Positions 29,441-39,172 of a stretch of DNA of 64,000 nucleotides are shown one piece after another. Below the pieces are notes generated by a model. The model worked only from the letters and a program-made list of their open reading frames with translations, made no database searches and was not told the origin of the DNA. The position numbers were made by a program, and so were the translations under genes. The first letter of the stretch is position 1. Every line of letters starts with the position of its first letter. The DNA is from Paenibacillus antarcticus (GTDB lineage Bacteria; Bacillota; Bacilli; Paenibacillales; Paenibacillaceae): the NCBI RefSeq assembly GCF_001637225.1, contig NZ_LVJI01000007.1:332959-396958 (forward strand). The letters are read 5' to 3'.

Positions 29441-29725
29441 ATGCGCAAATATGAAGTGATGTACATTATTCGTCCTGACATTGAACAAGATGTCGTTCAA
29501 GCTACAGTCGAAAAATTCCAAGGCATTATCTCCAACGGTGGAGAAATTACAAAGCATGATGTAATGGGTAAACGCCGTCTTGCGTATGAGATCAAGAAAT
29601 TCAATGACGGAACTTTCGTTTTGGTTAACTTCAACGGTACACCAGAAGTTATTAACGAACTAGAACGTCTTATGAAGATTTCTGACGAAGTAATTCGTTA
29701 TCTCATTACCAATGACGTAGCTTAA
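29441..29725 (+). CDS. rpsF: 30S ribosomal protein S6
   Basis: 94 residues, MRKYEVMYIIRPDIEQDVVQ, ferredoxin-like fold. It binds next to S18 on 16S rRNA. AAGGAGGTG ribosome site. First gene of rpsF-ssb-rpsR, conserved across Firmicutes. Here the operon points toward the origin, i.e. against the fork. Confidence 0.99.
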   Translation: MRKYEVMYIIRPDIEQDVVQATVEKFQGIISNGGEITKHDVMGKRRLAYEIKKFNDGTFVLVNFNGTPEVINELERLMKISDEVIRYLITNDVA

Positions 29726-29773
29726 TTCATTTTCGGTTTTGTAGTTAAATCGCTTGAGGGAGGGGAACTTAAA

Positions 29774-30265
29774 TTGTTGAATCGTGTCATACTGATCGGC
29801 CGATTGACTAAGGATCCTGAATTGCGCTATACACCTTCAGGGGTGGCAGTAACGCAATTTACGCTCGCTGTAGACCGTCCGTTTACGGCACAAGGCGGGG
29901 AGCGCGAAGCGGATTTCATTCCGGTCGTAACCTGGAGACAACTTGCAGAGACTTGCGCTAACTATTTACGCAAAGGTCGCTTAACGGCAGTCGAAGGACG
30001 CATTCAAGTTCGGAATTATGAGAATAATGAAGGTAAACGTGTATACATTACTGAAGTTATTGCTGATAATGTTCGATTCTTGGAATCATCCAAAGGCGAA
30101 AGTGGAAGTGGCAATGCTGGAAATAGTAATGCTACGCGTGAAGAACCTTCTTATGGAGGCGAAGCACGTGGAAATCAAACCTCGCGCAATAAAAACAACA
30201 ATCAGGATCCTTTTTCCGATGACGGAAAACCGATAGATATTTCGGATGATGATTTGCCATTTTAA
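29774..30265 (+). CDS. ssb: Single-stranded DNA-binding protein
   Basis: 163 residues. OB-fold domain (1-105; [20 protein letters not shown]), a flexible Gly/Asn/Ser-rich linker and the acidic tip DDDLPF that recruits replication and repair partners. TTG start at 29774 with GGAGGGG eight bases upstream; the next codon is also TTG. Between rpsF and rpsR. Confidence 0.98.
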   Translation: MLNRVILIGRLTKDPELRYTPSGVAVTQFTLAVDRPFTAQGGEREADFIPVVTWRQLAETCANYLRKGRLTAVEGRIQVRNYENNEGKRVYITEVIADNVRFLESSKGESGSGNAGNSNATREEPSYGGEARGNQTSRNKNNNQDPFSDDGKPIDISDDDLPF

Positions 30266-30286
30266 CAACGGAAAGGACTGACTAGC

Positions 30287-30559
30287 ATGGCTTTTAAACC
30301 AAGAGAAGCTGCCGATAACGATAAGAGACCGGCACGCCGTGGTGGACGTAATAAACGTAAAAAAGTATGTTTCTTTACTGCCAACAAAATTACTCATATT
30401 GACTATAAAGATATTGACTTGCTCAAGAAATTTGTTAGCGAACGCGGAAAGATTTTGCCGCGTCGTGTAACAGGTACTAGTGCAAAATATCAACGTGCAT
30501 TGACGATTGCTATTAAACGCTCCCGTCAAATCGCATTGTTACCATACACTACCGAATAG
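30287..30559 (+). CDS. rpsR: 30S ribosomal protein S18
   Basis: 90 residues. [40 protein letters not shown] and the end [14 protein letters not shown] are typical. Last gene of the operon, followed by a terminator. Confidence 0.99.
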   Translation: MAFKPREAADNDKRPARRGGRNKRKKVCFFTANKITHIDYKDIDLLKKFVSERGKILPRRVTGTSAKYQRALTIAIKRSRQIALLPYTTE

Positions 30560-30570
30560 TAGTTATGATT

Positions 30571-30603
30571 AAAAAAGACGACTTTCGAGTCGTCTTTTTT
30601 TTG
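30571..30603 (+). terminator. rpsR terminator
   Basis: 13-bp A/T-tailed stem (30571-30583 with 30588-30600) with a TTCG loop and a T-run. The symmetric A/T tails would also allow it to act on the minus strand. Confidence 0.95.
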
Positions 30604-30723
30604 TCTCTTCATTTCATATTTTTATTAACGCTAAAAACCTCCTACAAATCTATGTAGAAGGTCTAACGTTGTAGCATCTATTTCCTATTGCTGGCAAGCC
30701 CACTTTTCTGCGGAGCCCACACT

Positions 30724-30756
30724 AAAAAAACCGTAAGAGAATGTCCCTAACGGTTT
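30724..30756 (-). terminator. Terminator of the oligopeptide transporter operon
   Basis: Minus-strand stem CCGTTAGGGA/TCTCTTACGG with a G-U pair and one mismatch, followed by TTTTTTTAG, 43 bases after the last gene. Confidence 0.85.
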
Positions 30757-30798
30757 TCTAGTTTAATGATATCTATCCCACATGAAGAAGCTATCACT

Positions 30799-31764
30799 TT
30801 ATACGAAATGACAAGCAACTAAATGATCATTGCCAACATCACGGTATTCAGGTGCTTGTTGCTTACAAATATCTGATGCAATAGGACAACGGGTATGGAA
30901 CTTACATCCAGATGGTGGATTTGCGGGACTCGGTATATCACCTTGCAGCACAATTCGGTCCCTCTTATACGTTGGATCCGGAATAGGTATCGCAGACATC
31001 AATGCTTTGGTGTAAGGATGTAGTGGGTTACGGAATAGCTCTTCCGTACTACTCATCTCTACCATCGATCCAAGATACATCACCCCTACTCGGTCGCATA
31101 AATGCTCCACCACGCTTAAATCATGGGAAATAAACAAATACGTCAATTGCTTATCACGCTGCAGATCACTAAGCAGATTAATAATCTGTGCTTGGATCGA
31201 TACATCCAGAGCCGACACAGGCTCGTCTGCTACAATAAACTCTGGATTCATGATTAATGCACGAGCAATCCCGATACGTTGTCTTTGCCCACCAGAGAAT
31301 TCATGAGGATAACGATCATACTGATAACTAGCAAGACCACAAATATTCATTGTCTCTAATACACGTTCACGCACTACCTTCGGATCGGTTACGCCATGAT
31401 CATACAGAGCTTCACCAATCGCTTGGCCAACTTTGATCCGAGGATTCAGTGAACTAAATGGATCTTGAAACACGATTTGCATCTTCGGACGCATTCGACG
31501 TAATTCCTCTTTAGGCAGTTTGTACAGGTCTTTACCTTGAAATAGAACCGTTCCATCCGTCTTTTCATTCAAGCGAAGAATCGTTCTACCAATGGTACTC
31601 TTTCCACAACCAGATTCACCTACTAGACCAAGGGATTCGCCTCTATGAATACGAAACGAAACATCATCAACCGCTTTTACATTACCTACCGTACGCTGAA
31701 AGACCCCACCAGTGATCGGGAAGTATTTCTTTAAATTGTCTACTTGCATTAAGACTTCTTTCAA
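30799..31764 (-). CDS. oppF: Oligopeptide ABC transporter, ATP-binding protein (OppF-type)
   Basis: 321 residues. Walker [13 protein letters not shown], signature FSGGQRQRIGIARAL, Walker B FIVADEPVSALDVS, and the C-terminal oligopeptide-family extension with cysteines (CKFHTRCPIASDICKQQAP). It forms the ATPase dimer with the OppD-type protein. Start overlaps the preceding gene by four bases. Confidence 0.95.
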   Translation of the reverse strand: MKEVLMQVDNLKKYFPITGGVFQRTVGNVKAVDDVSFRIHRGESLGLVGESGCGKSTIGRTILRLNEKTDGTVLFQGKDLYKLPKEELRRMRPKMQIVFQDPFSSLNPRIKVGQAIGEALYDHGVTDPKVVRERVLETMNICGLASYQYDRYPHEFSGGQRQRIGIARALIMNPEFIVADEPVSALDVSIQAQIINLLSDLQRDKQLTYLFISHDLSVVEHLCDRVGVMYLGSMVEMSSTEELFRNPLHPYTKALMSAIPIPDPTYKRDRIVLQGDIPSPANPPSGCKFHTRCPIASDICKQQAPEYRDVGNDHLVACHFV

Positions 31765-32750
31765 AGTACTTCCCTCTCTTCTTCATATAACCAGCAAGCT
31801 GATTTATGGTTGTCTTTGCCGTGCGATCTGAATGGTGGTTGTTTAACTTTACAAATATCCATGCAGAATTCACAACGATCATGGAAATGGCAATTATCTT
31901 CAAGATCAATTGGATTGGGAACTTGCCCTGGTATAGAATACAAACGTTCCTGTTTCTGATTAATAATTGGTTTAGCTTTGAGCAGTCCCTTTGTATAAGG
32001 ATGTTGTGGATCCTGAAACAGTTCCAATACTGGCGCCTCTTCAATTACCTTACCTGCATACATCACGACAACATAATCCGCCATCTCAGCAACTACACCT
32101 AGATCATGTGTAATTAACATAATAGACGTATTAAGCTTTTGCTTAATATCACGCATCAAGTCTAGTATCTGCGCTTGAATAGTTACGTCAAGTGCAGTCG
32201 TGGGCTCATCTGCAATGAGCAATTTAGGATCACAACTTAGCGCGATAGCGATCATAATCCGCTGACGCATCCCACCACTTAACTCATGTGGATACGAATC
32301 AAATATTTTCTCAGGACGTGAAATTCCCACAAGGGTAATTAGTTCAATCGCACGTTTCTTAGCTGCTTTACGATCTAATAACATATGCAACATCAGCGGT
32401 TCGCTAATTTGATTTCCAATGGTAAGTACCGGATTTAATGAAGACATCGGCTCTTGAAAGATCATAGATATTTCATTCCCGCGAATCCTCGACATATCCT
32501 TCTTACTCAATTTGAGCAGATCTCGACCTTCGAAGAAAATCTCTCCCCCGACAATCTTGCCCGGTGGTGATTCAATTAATTGCATCAGTGACATCGCGGT
32601 TACACTCTTGCCGCAACCAGACTCGCCGACAACACATAATGTTTCGCCCTCACGAATGGTGAAACTAACGTTATCTACAGCCTTTACCGTACCTGCTGTT
32701 GTCTTAAAGTGTGTCTCCAAATTACGGAACTCTACTAAGTCTTTTACCAT
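31761..32750 (-). CDS. oppD: Oligopeptide ABC transporter, ATP-binding protein (OppD-type)
   Basis: 329 residues from the ATG at 32748-32750 with GGGAG seven bases upstream; the frame is open upstream but lacks a ribosome site. Walker [13 protein letters not shown], signature [16 protein letters not shown], Walker [14 protein letters not shown] and the C-terminal Cys-containing oligopeptide motif ([15 protein letters not shown]). Partner of the OppF-type ATPase. Confidence 0.95.
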   Translation of the reverse strand: MVKDLVEFRNLETHFKTTAGTVKAVDNVSFTIREGETLCVVGESGCGKSVTAMSLMQLIESPPGKIVGGEIFFEGRDLLKLSKKDMSRIRGNEISMIFQEPMSSLNPVLTIGNQISEPLMLHMLLDRKAAKKRAIELITLVGISRPEKIFDSYPHELSGGMRQRIMIAIALSCDPKLLIADEPTTALDVTIQAQILDLMRDIKQKLNTSIMLITHDLGVVAEMADYVVVMYAGKVIEEAPVLELFQDPQHPYTKGLLKAKPIINQKQERLYSIPGQVPNPIDLEDNCHFHDRCEFCMDICKVKQPPFRSHGKDNHKSACWLYEEEREVL

Positions 32751-32860
32751 ATTGCATCTCCCATCTTGAAGATATCGGTTTTGTTGTAACGACAACCGAC
32801 GTTGTTCAAGGAAGCAGCCTTCGCTGCCTACATCACTTGTACTTTGTATTCAAACAATCA

Positions 32861-33787
32861 TTATTTTTTCGTTTTAGGATCGAGTGCGTCGCGTAATCCA
32901 TCACCAATCAAGTTGATTGCAACCGACGTGATCAGAATACACATACCTGGTGGAATCCATAGCCATGGTCTCTTTCGGAAATCAATCAGATTGTTCGCAG
33001 CCGAGATCATGTTACCCCAAGATGGTGTAGGTGGTACGACACCAACTCCTAAGAAACTAAGTGCTGACTCCGTTAGAATTGCACCAGCTACACTAAGTGT
33101 TGCTGTGACGATAATCACTGGAATGGTGTTTGGTAACAAATGCTTAAATATTTTACGTCCATCTTTGAGCCCTAATGCTTCCGTCGCCTGCATGAACTCT
33201 TGTTCACGAAGAGTCAGAATTTGTCCCCGTACAAGCCGTGCTAGCGTAGTCCAATTAAGAATCCCAATAATAACCATCAGGTAATATATTCTAATGTCAG
33301 GATCTACCTTCAGATCCGATAGAACAGCTCCAAGAATAATCAAGATCGGTAGCGATGGAAGAGCCATGAAAATATCAGCAACACGCATAATGATTGTATC
33401 CACAAATTTCCCATAGAATCCCGCTAAGGCACCCAATGTGGCACCGACCACCACTGTAATAAACGTAGCCACAAATCCAACTAATAGAGAAATTCGACCG
33501 GCCAACATCATACGAAGCAGGATATCCCGACCTAGCTTATCTGTACCCAACCAATACGTAACGTTAGGTGCCAAGTTCTTGTTCTTCAGACTATAGTCGT
33601 AGAGATTATGTGGTGAGAAAAATGGACCTATAAAACAAAGTATGAACATGAACACAATCGTTATAAATCCAATTACCGCAAGCTTATTTCGGGTAAAGCG
33701 GCGCAATGCCGTTTTCCACGGTGTATCAACCGCTTTAGCTTTTTTGGTATTTTTATTTTCCGTTATAGGCATAACATCAGCAGACAA
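32861..33787 (-). CDS. oppC: Oligopeptide ABC transporter permease (OppC-type)
   Basis: 308 residues. Basic N-terminus, six predicted membrane segments, and the EAA loop QATEALGLKDGRKIFKHLLP that docks on the ATPases. TTG start at 33785-33787 with GGAGGAG upstream. 12 bp after the OppB-type gene. Confidence 0.94.
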   Translation of the reverse strand: MSADVMPITENKNTKKAKAVDTPWKTALRRFTRNKLAVIGFITIVFMFILCFIGPFFSPHNLYDYSLKNKNLAPNVTYWLGTDKLGRDILLRMMLAGRISLLVGFVATFITVVVGATLGALAGFYGKFVDTIIMRVADIFMALPSLPILIILGAVLSDLKVDPDIRIYYLMVIIGILNWTTLARLVRGQILTLREQEFMQATEALGLKDGRKIFKHLLPNTIPVIIVTATLSVAGAILTESALSFLGVGVVPPTPSWGNMISAANNLIDFRKRPWLWIPPGMCILITSVAINLIGDGLRDALDPKTKK

Positions 33788-33799
33788 CGCAATCTCCTC

Positions 33800-34762
33800 C
33801 TACTTTAAACGAATTCTGGGGTCTGCAATTCCATAGAGCACGTCCGCAAGCAAATTTCCCAACAGGGTCAGCACGGCTAGAAAGATTGTAAACCCTAGCA
33901 TAAAGGGGTAATCTCTCATATTAATTGAATTAAGATAGATGTGACCGATACCAGGCCATGCAAATATTTGCTCTAGAATCATAGCTCCACCAAACAGTCC
34001 TGGCAGTTCAAACCCAAGTAGAGTGATCGCAGGAATCATCGCATTGCGAAATGCATGCTTAAATATGACTGTCCGTTCTTTGAGACCCTTAGCTCTCGCA
34101 GTTCGTATATAATCCTGTCGAATGACTTCCAACATACTCGTACGGAAGTAACGCGTTAATCCACCTGTAGACAACATAGTCAGCACCATAATGGGTAAGA
34201 AGCTATGTTTAAGTACATCAGTGAAATATGTCCATCCCGTAGCATTTAACCCGGAAGTACTCATTCCTCCAACGGGAAACAGTTTTAAATCTAGTGCCAA
34301 GAACTTAATGAGTAATAGACCTATGAAAAAGGACGGCAGTGACATACAAATAAATACTAATAGTGTAACTACTTTATCAAAGAAAGAATACTGAAATTTA
34401 GCTGAAAATATACCGGTTATCATCGCTATAAACCAACTGAAGAACAACGCGAAGATTCCGATAACAAATGAATTCCATACATATGTGTTAATAACAGTCG
34501 TTACGGGTTGTTTATGTTGCATGGAATCCCCGAAATTCCCTTTAATCATATTACCTGCCCATATGAAATAACGTTGATAATCTGGCTTATCCAGTCCGTA
34601 TATAGCTCTAAGTTGCTCTTGCTTCTCAATAGACATATTCGGATTCGCTCGCGCTGTAATGTAATCCCCTGGAACCATCGCTGAAATGGCAAAAATAATG
34701 ATAGATATGCCTATTAGCGTAGGAATCATCTGCAAAAGCCGTCGAATGATATACTGCTTCAT
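33800..34762 (-). CDS. oppB: Oligopeptide ABC transporter permease (OppB-type)
   Basis: 320 residues. The N-terminus MKQYIIRRLLQMIPTLIGIS is diagnostic of OppB/DppB permeases; six membrane segments and the EAA loop RTARAKGLKERTVIFKHAFR. Ribosome site is a GGGGG seven bases upstream. Separated from the binding-protein gene by an intercistronic hairpin. Confidence 0.95.
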   Translation of the reverse strand: MKQYIIRRLLQMIPTLIGISIIIFAISAMVPGDYITARANPNMSIEKQEQLRAIYGLDKPDYQRYFIWAGNMIKGNFGDSMQHKQPVTTVINTYVWNSFVIGIFALFFSWFIAMITGIFSAKFQYSFFDKVVTLLVFICMSLPSFFIGLLLIKFLALDLKLFPVGGMSTSGLNATGWTYFTDVLKHSFLPIMVLTMLSTGGLTRYFRTSMLEVIRQDYIRTARAKGLKERTVIFKHAFRNAMIPAITLLGFELPGLFGGAMILEQIFAWPGIGHIYLNSINMRDYPFMLGFTIFLAVLTLLGNLLADVLYGIADPRIRLK

Positions 34763-34787
34763 TCCTATTCCCCCTGGCCTATAAGTG

Positions 34788-34819
34788 GATATGCTCAGCT
34801 CTTATGAGCTGAGCATATC
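34788..34819 (-). other. Intercistronic stem-loop between the binding-protein gene and oppB
   Basis: Perfect 14-bp stem (34788-34801 with 34806-34819) with a 4-base loop and no T-run on the minus strand. In ABC operons such hairpins protect the upstream binding-protein mRNA from 3' decay or cause partial termination, giving excess binding protein. Confidence 0.8.
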
Positions 34820-34835
34820 TAATATTCAATATTCT

Positions 34836-36590
34836 TTATTGTTCCAATTGAACTTGATACAAGCTGAAAGGGAACTCCTTGTACGGCGAAAGATCGAATC
34901 CTTGTGCTCTAGCATTTACAGATGTCATATTCGTTCTTTGGTACATCAAGATCATAGGAACATCTTTATTCAATTCTTGATACATTTCTTTATAAATTTC
35001 TTTACGTTTCTCTAGATCCATTTCTTTCTTACCTTTAGCCATCAACTCATCTACTTTAGCGTTAGAATAACCTGCGTCATTCTGTGCCCCTTTTGTGATG
35101 AACACGGTGTTATCTGGATCTGGTGTCAAGCCCCATGCAGCGAAGAACATATCGAAATCGCCTTTGGTTTTCTTATCCATGATTGCATTAAAGTCTAGTA
35201 CTTCTGCAACAATTTCAATACCTAATTCTTTGTAGTTAGTAGTCATAATTGGAAGCAAAGATTCTACAACTGGATTGTCAGCAGTTGCAGAGAAATTGAT
35301 TTTGAATTTCTCTCCATCTTTCTCACGAATACCACTTGCACCAACTACCCAACCTGCTTCATCAAGCAATGTTTTTGCTTTTTCAATATTAAAGTCATAC
35401 TTCTCGATATTCTCGTCTGTGAATGACCAAGATACTTTGGATTGTGGGATGTTAATAACATCAGCATACGGTCCATAAATACCTTCTACGATTTCCGAAC
35501 GGTTCAAACCGTAAGTAAGTGCTTGACGAACTTTAGGATCTTGGAATTTCTTATCATTGTGGTTAAATTGAATGTATCCATAACCATTGTTTGGAAGGAT
35601 ATTAATGTCCAAGAATCCAAGAGCTTTCAATTCTTCAACATTATCTTCGGAAACGTTGATGTTATCCATATCTGTTTCACCAGATTGTAGCATCGCCATG
35701 TTCGTCGAATCTGTTGTAGTTTTGAAGATGACATTCTTAACTACTGGAGCTCCTCTGAAGTAGTTCTCGTTAGCTGCCATCACAATTTCTTGTCCAGCCT
35801 TGTAACTTGTAATTTTGTATTGACCACTACCTACTGGTTTGCTGTTCAATGCTTTTACAGATTCCAAGTTACCTTGTTTGTATCCTTTGCCATAGTAAGA
35901 TTCAGGCATAATGTATACCCCGCCCAATTCTACTGGACTCAATGCAGAATATTCTGTAAGACTTACTTCAACTGTATTGTCATCGATTACTTTGATACCA
36001 GAGATATCATTTGATGTGCCTTCGTTATATTCTTTAGCACCTACGATGTGATAACTTAGTGGATCAGATTCACCATCATAACTCTTATCAAGTAGTAACT
36101 TCATAGTAAACAAGTAATCGCTAGCTTTCATTGGGCTACCATCAGTGTAAGTAACACCTGGTTTAAGATGGTAAGTATATTTCAATCCATCTTCAGATAC
36201 ATCAATTTTCTCAGCCAAGCTGTTCACATAACTGCCGTCAGCTTTTACTTCAAGGAAAGAATCAAAAATTGCATAATTTACATAAAAATCATAAGCCGTT
36301 TCCATAAACAATGGGTTGAATACCCCTTTTGGATCTACCATACCAACAATCAATGTGTCTTTACGGTTTTTAGCTAGTTCAGGATTAAGTGATACATCCG
36401 TCGCTTTGATTAAACCACTTGACTGCTCTTCTGCAACTGGCGTCTCAGGTGTAGTCGTATCCACCGTCTCTTTTGTATCATTTGTTGCAGCTGGCGCATT
36501 CGCCTCTTTGTTGTTGCCCCCTGAACATGCGGAGAGTACTACCGTTAGCGAAAGTAAAAGCACTAACATTAAGTTCCATTTCTTTGTCAT
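34836..36590 (-). CDS. oppA: Oligopeptide ABC transporter, substrate-binding lipoprotein (OppA-type)
   Basis: 584 residues. Lipoprotein signal peptide with lipobox LSAC (Cys near 22), a Thr/Glu-rich linker to about 60, then an SBP family 5 domain (YTYHLKPGVTYTDGSPMKAS; RQALTYGLNRSEIVEGIYG). It captures peptides outside the membrane for the OppBC channel. AAAGGAGGAG ribosome site. First gene of the five-gene operon A-B-C-D-F; substrate could be peptides or related solutes and cannot be fixed by reading. Confidence 0.95.
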   Translation of the reverse strand: MTKKWNLMLVLLLSLTVVLSACSGGNNKEANAPAATNDTKETVDTTTPETPVAEEQSSGLIKATDVSLNPELAKNRKDTLIVGMVDPKGVFNPLFMETAYDFYVNYAIFDSFLEVKADGSYVNSLAEKIDVSEDGLKYTYHLKPGVTYTDGSPMKASDYLFTMKLLLDKSYDGESDPLSYHIVGAKEYNEGTSNDISGIKVIDDNTVEVSLTEYSALSPVELGGVYIMPESYYGKGYKQGNLESVKALNSKPVGSGQYKITSYKAGQEIVMAANENYFRGAPVVKNVIFKTTTDSTNMAMLQSGETDMDNINVSEDNVEELKALGFLDINILPNNGYGYIQFNHNDKKFQDPKVRQALTYGLNRSEIVEGIYGPYADVINIPQSKVSWSFTDENIEKYDFNIEKAKTLLDEAGWVVGASGIREKDGEKFKINFSATADNPVVESLLPIMTTNYKELGIEIVAEVLDFNAIMDKKTKGDFDMFFAAWGLTPDPDNTVFITKGAQNDAGYSNAKVDELMAKGKKEMDLEKRKEIYKEMYQELNKDVPMILMYQRTNMTSVNARAQGFDLSPYKEFPFSLYQVQLEQ

Positions 36591-37543
36591 GCAAATTCTC
36601 CTCCTTTTAGATGATTTGTACTATATATTATAAATATAATATATCCGCCATATGTCAGTAACCACCTGGTTAACTGAAGTAAACAAACATTTGAATACTA
36701 ATTTAATTATCGAAACAATGTACTAATTAAATAATGACCACAGGTCAATTTTAAGGTAAGTTTACCCAATGAATATTTAAATGTAAGGTATGCTAACACA
36801 TAATGAAAATCAATTTATTTATTAATATAACCCAAATCTCAAAATATTCCAAGCATTTTAATTTATAATATGTTTGCATTTCTTTAAACATACAATTTAC
36901 CCAAAAAAGTAAGATTCTACTTTTGGCTCTTTTTTGTAATCTTAAATCTATTCCTATTATAAGGAAGTAATGCACGTTGACCTGAGTATAGGCATGAGTC
37001 CTCTATAGTGGAAGATATTTCAAGACTGTATGGCTCACATTCGCTACGGAACAAATAGTTAATCACTTCGCTCATAAACCACTTCTATTTGTGTTCTATC
37101 AAAATCACTTGTTTTTAGTTGTTTTATTTTGTAAGTTTGCTCTCAGACTATACGTAGAAACCTAAAGAGCATGATTACGTTATGATCTTCGCATATCGCT
37201 CTGACTCAACTCTCATTTCAGCTTAAAGAGTATTAGTACAATACTCTTTATATGATTGTAAGCGTATACATTTTATTGTTGTTTAAATTTTTTTTCATCA
37301 ACATACATTGTTTGTATAATTTTACTCTGTAAATGTGTCTAATTCAATACATTTTAATCACTTGCCTAATTACAATTACCTTTTAGACATATATCATAGT
37401 AAAGTATTCATCTAAAACTTCTATATCATATCACTGTTAACGAGTGAACCTCACTTTAACATAACATTTAGTGGAATGTTTATGCACATGCTACCATAGA
37501 TAACAATTTGTAATTCACCTCCACCTATATTTTATTCTCTCCA
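36591..37543. other. Long AT-rich gap upstream of the opp operon
   Basis: No gene is supported; the only open frames are short and lack ribosome sites. A terminator-like CCAAAAAAGTA...TACTTTTGG hairpin followed by CTCTTTTTTG lies at 36899-36934 on the plus strand. The opp promoter should be near 36620-36700 (TATAAT-rich on the minus strand), not assigned precisely. Confidence 0.5.
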
Positions 37544-37582
37544 CAAAAAAATCTCCTACAGATTAATTAACTGTAGAAGATT
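37544..37582 (-). terminator. Terminator of the DUF951 gene
   Basis: 12-bp stem (37550-37561 with 37571-37582, one G-T pair); on the minus strand followed by seven T. Confidence 0.9.
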
Positions 37583-37605
37583 GAAGTTTGGCGACAATAA
37601 TAACC

Positions 37606-37830
37606 TTAATCCATAGATTCAAATGACGTCTCAGGTGGCACTGTGGACCGAAGAACTTTTTTCATATTCTTCTCAAATTTCACACGTGGTATGAGCACGC
37701 TATGCTGACATCCAACACATTTAATCCGAATATCCATCCCCATGCGAATAATCTCCATTTCATTACTTCCACATGGATGTTGCTTCTTCATCTGTACGAT
37801 ATCACCTAATTGAAATATCTTACGCTCCAT
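37606..37830 (-). CDS. yyzM: DUF951 family protein (YyzM-like)
   Basis: 74 residues. Contains the conserved FQLGDIVQMKKQHPCGSNEM and IKCVGCQHSVLIPR; three cysteines (HPCG, CVGC) suggest a small zinc-binding beta-barrel. Function unknown. Its ATG lies inside the last codons of mscS (11-bp overlap), with GAGGAGGGG as ribosome site, so it is translationally coupled. The family sits by parB/ychF in many Bacilli. Confidence 0.9.
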   Translation of the reverse strand: MERKIFQLGDIVQMKKQHPCGSNEMEIIRMGMDIRIKCVGCQHSVLIPRVKFEKNMKKVLRSTVPPETSFESMD

Positions 37831-38734
37831 CGCAAGTCCCCTCCTCGCCTTTAGTAGCTTGTAATTCTAGCACTTCTTCCCTCTCGATCGCTTGCTTTAC
37901 ATCCATTTGAATTTGCCGTTCTACCTTCTCGCGATATGTCGGTAAGCAGTCTGCCACAATTCGAAGCGCATATTCACTTGTACTCAATGATTGAACACCT
38001 AACACATTGGGTGATGAGATCATTTCAGGTGTATTTTCATTGGTACTTACTAAAGCTTGTTGTATAAGTTTAATTGTATCCTGAAGATTTCGTTCATTCT
38101 TAATAGGAATATCTACGATAGCTAATGCATTAGATAAAGAGAAATTAGTAACTGTTGTAATCGCGCCATTAGGTAAAATATACACTTCTCCTGTATGGCT
38201 TACGATCCGTGTCGTCCGAATACCTATCATCTCTACGGTACCTTTAAATGTGCCTGTCTGTATCACGTCTCCAACCGCAAATTGGTCCTCCAGAATAATA
38301 AAGAACCCTGTAATCACATCTTTCACGACGCTCTGAGCCCCGAACCCAATAGCTAAACCTAGTACTCCCGCTCCTGCCAGTAGTGGTGCAAGATCAAAGT
38401 GAAACTCAGATAAGACGATCAGGAACATCACAAAATTGCATACTACCGTTATGGTGTTCTTCAGTAATCCCCCAACCGTTATAAATCGGCGCGGATTCAT
38501 TCTTAGCTTACTATTCTCTTGATGAGACAACGTCTTGTCTATCACTTTATATACAACTTTAATTAATAGACGAGTTAGTATAAATATAATTATTATTCTT
38601 ACGGCTGCTAGGAGAACAACCGTCCACATCTCACTATCCGTCAGCCACTTCCACACCATGTCTTTAAATGCCAGCGCCTCCCCTATGACTTCTTGCGCAG
38701 TATCAGTATCAGTTTCATTCCCTGAATTCTGCAT
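37820..38734 (-). CDS. mscS: Small-conductance mechanosensitive channel (MscS family)
   Basis: 304 residues from the ATG at 38732-38734 with AAGGAG eight bases upstream. Three to four membrane helices (about 30-165), the pore-lining TM3 rich in Gly/Ala (PLLAGAGVLGLAIGFGAQSV), the beta domain (FFIILEDQFAVGDVIQTGTF) and a cytoplasmic C-terminal domain. It opens under membrane tension to release solutes during osmotic downshift. Confidence 0.93.
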   Translation of the reverse strand: MQNSGNETDTDTAQEVIGEALAFKDMVWKWLTDSEMWTVVLLAAVRIIIIFILTRLLIKVVYKVIDKTLSHQENSKLRMNPRRFITVGGLLKNTITVVCNFVMFLIVLSEFHFDLAPLLAGAGVLGLAIGFGAQSVVKDVITGFFIILEDQFAVGDVIQTGTFKGTVEMIGIRTTRIVSHTGEVYILPNGAITTVTNFSLSNALAIVDIPIKNERNLQDTIKLIQQALVSTNENTPEMISSPNVLGVQSLSTSEYALRIVADCLPTYREKVERQIQMDVKQAIEREEVLELQATKGEEGTCDGA

Positions 38735-38746
38735 AATTTCCACTCC

Positions 38747-39001
38747 TTACATCTCGATGATTTCATAATGCTCTAAGTTGTTTTTTGTAAAGATGCCACG
38801 AATCTCTACGCGCTCTTGTTCAATGATGTTCTGCACGACGCTCAAGTCCTTCTCCGGAAAGAGAATAGATAGTGCGCAGCCTGCAGTTACATCTTTGGGT
38901 GTAGGAAATAAGTCTATTTCAATATCTGCATACTCCAATAGCATTTCAGCTCTCAGTGCCTGCTGAGTGGAATCAAATGCAATGAGAAGCCATTCCTCCA
39001 T
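38747..39001 (-). CDS. DUF3343 protein (putative Se/S carrier-like)
   Basis: 84 residues. Pattern LIAFDSTQQALRAEMLLEYA... FPTPKDVTAGCALSILFPE fits DUF3343, small ferredoxin-like proteins with a conserved cysteine (in TAGCAL, about residue 46) proposed to carry sulfur or selenium. Two adjacent ATG codons exist; the second (38999-39001) has the better spacing to AGGAGG. The gene is 12 bp upstream of mscS. A cysteine-desulfurase-like enzyme lies 1.3 kb away. Confidence 0.8.
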   Translation of the reverse strand: MEEWLLIAFDSTQQALRAEMLLEYADIEIDLFPTPKDVTAGCALSILFPEKDLSVVQNIIEQERVEIRGIFTKNNLEHYEIIEM

Positions 39002-39172
39002 CATACAGCCTCCTGTGTCCTATCTTTTATAAACTTCCTACATATATTCATTTACTAGATTTGATACATATAAATATCTCTAGCTTTACCATTTCTAATC
39101 AAGCAACTGAGTATAAATAATTCATTTCATCCATATACTAGTACTACGATTCGCACGAGAAAGGAAGATCCT

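Noticed and set aside
36793..36975. 60-codon minus-strand frame in the opp upstream gap
   Set aside because: No ribosome site, biased AT composition and no recognisable pattern.
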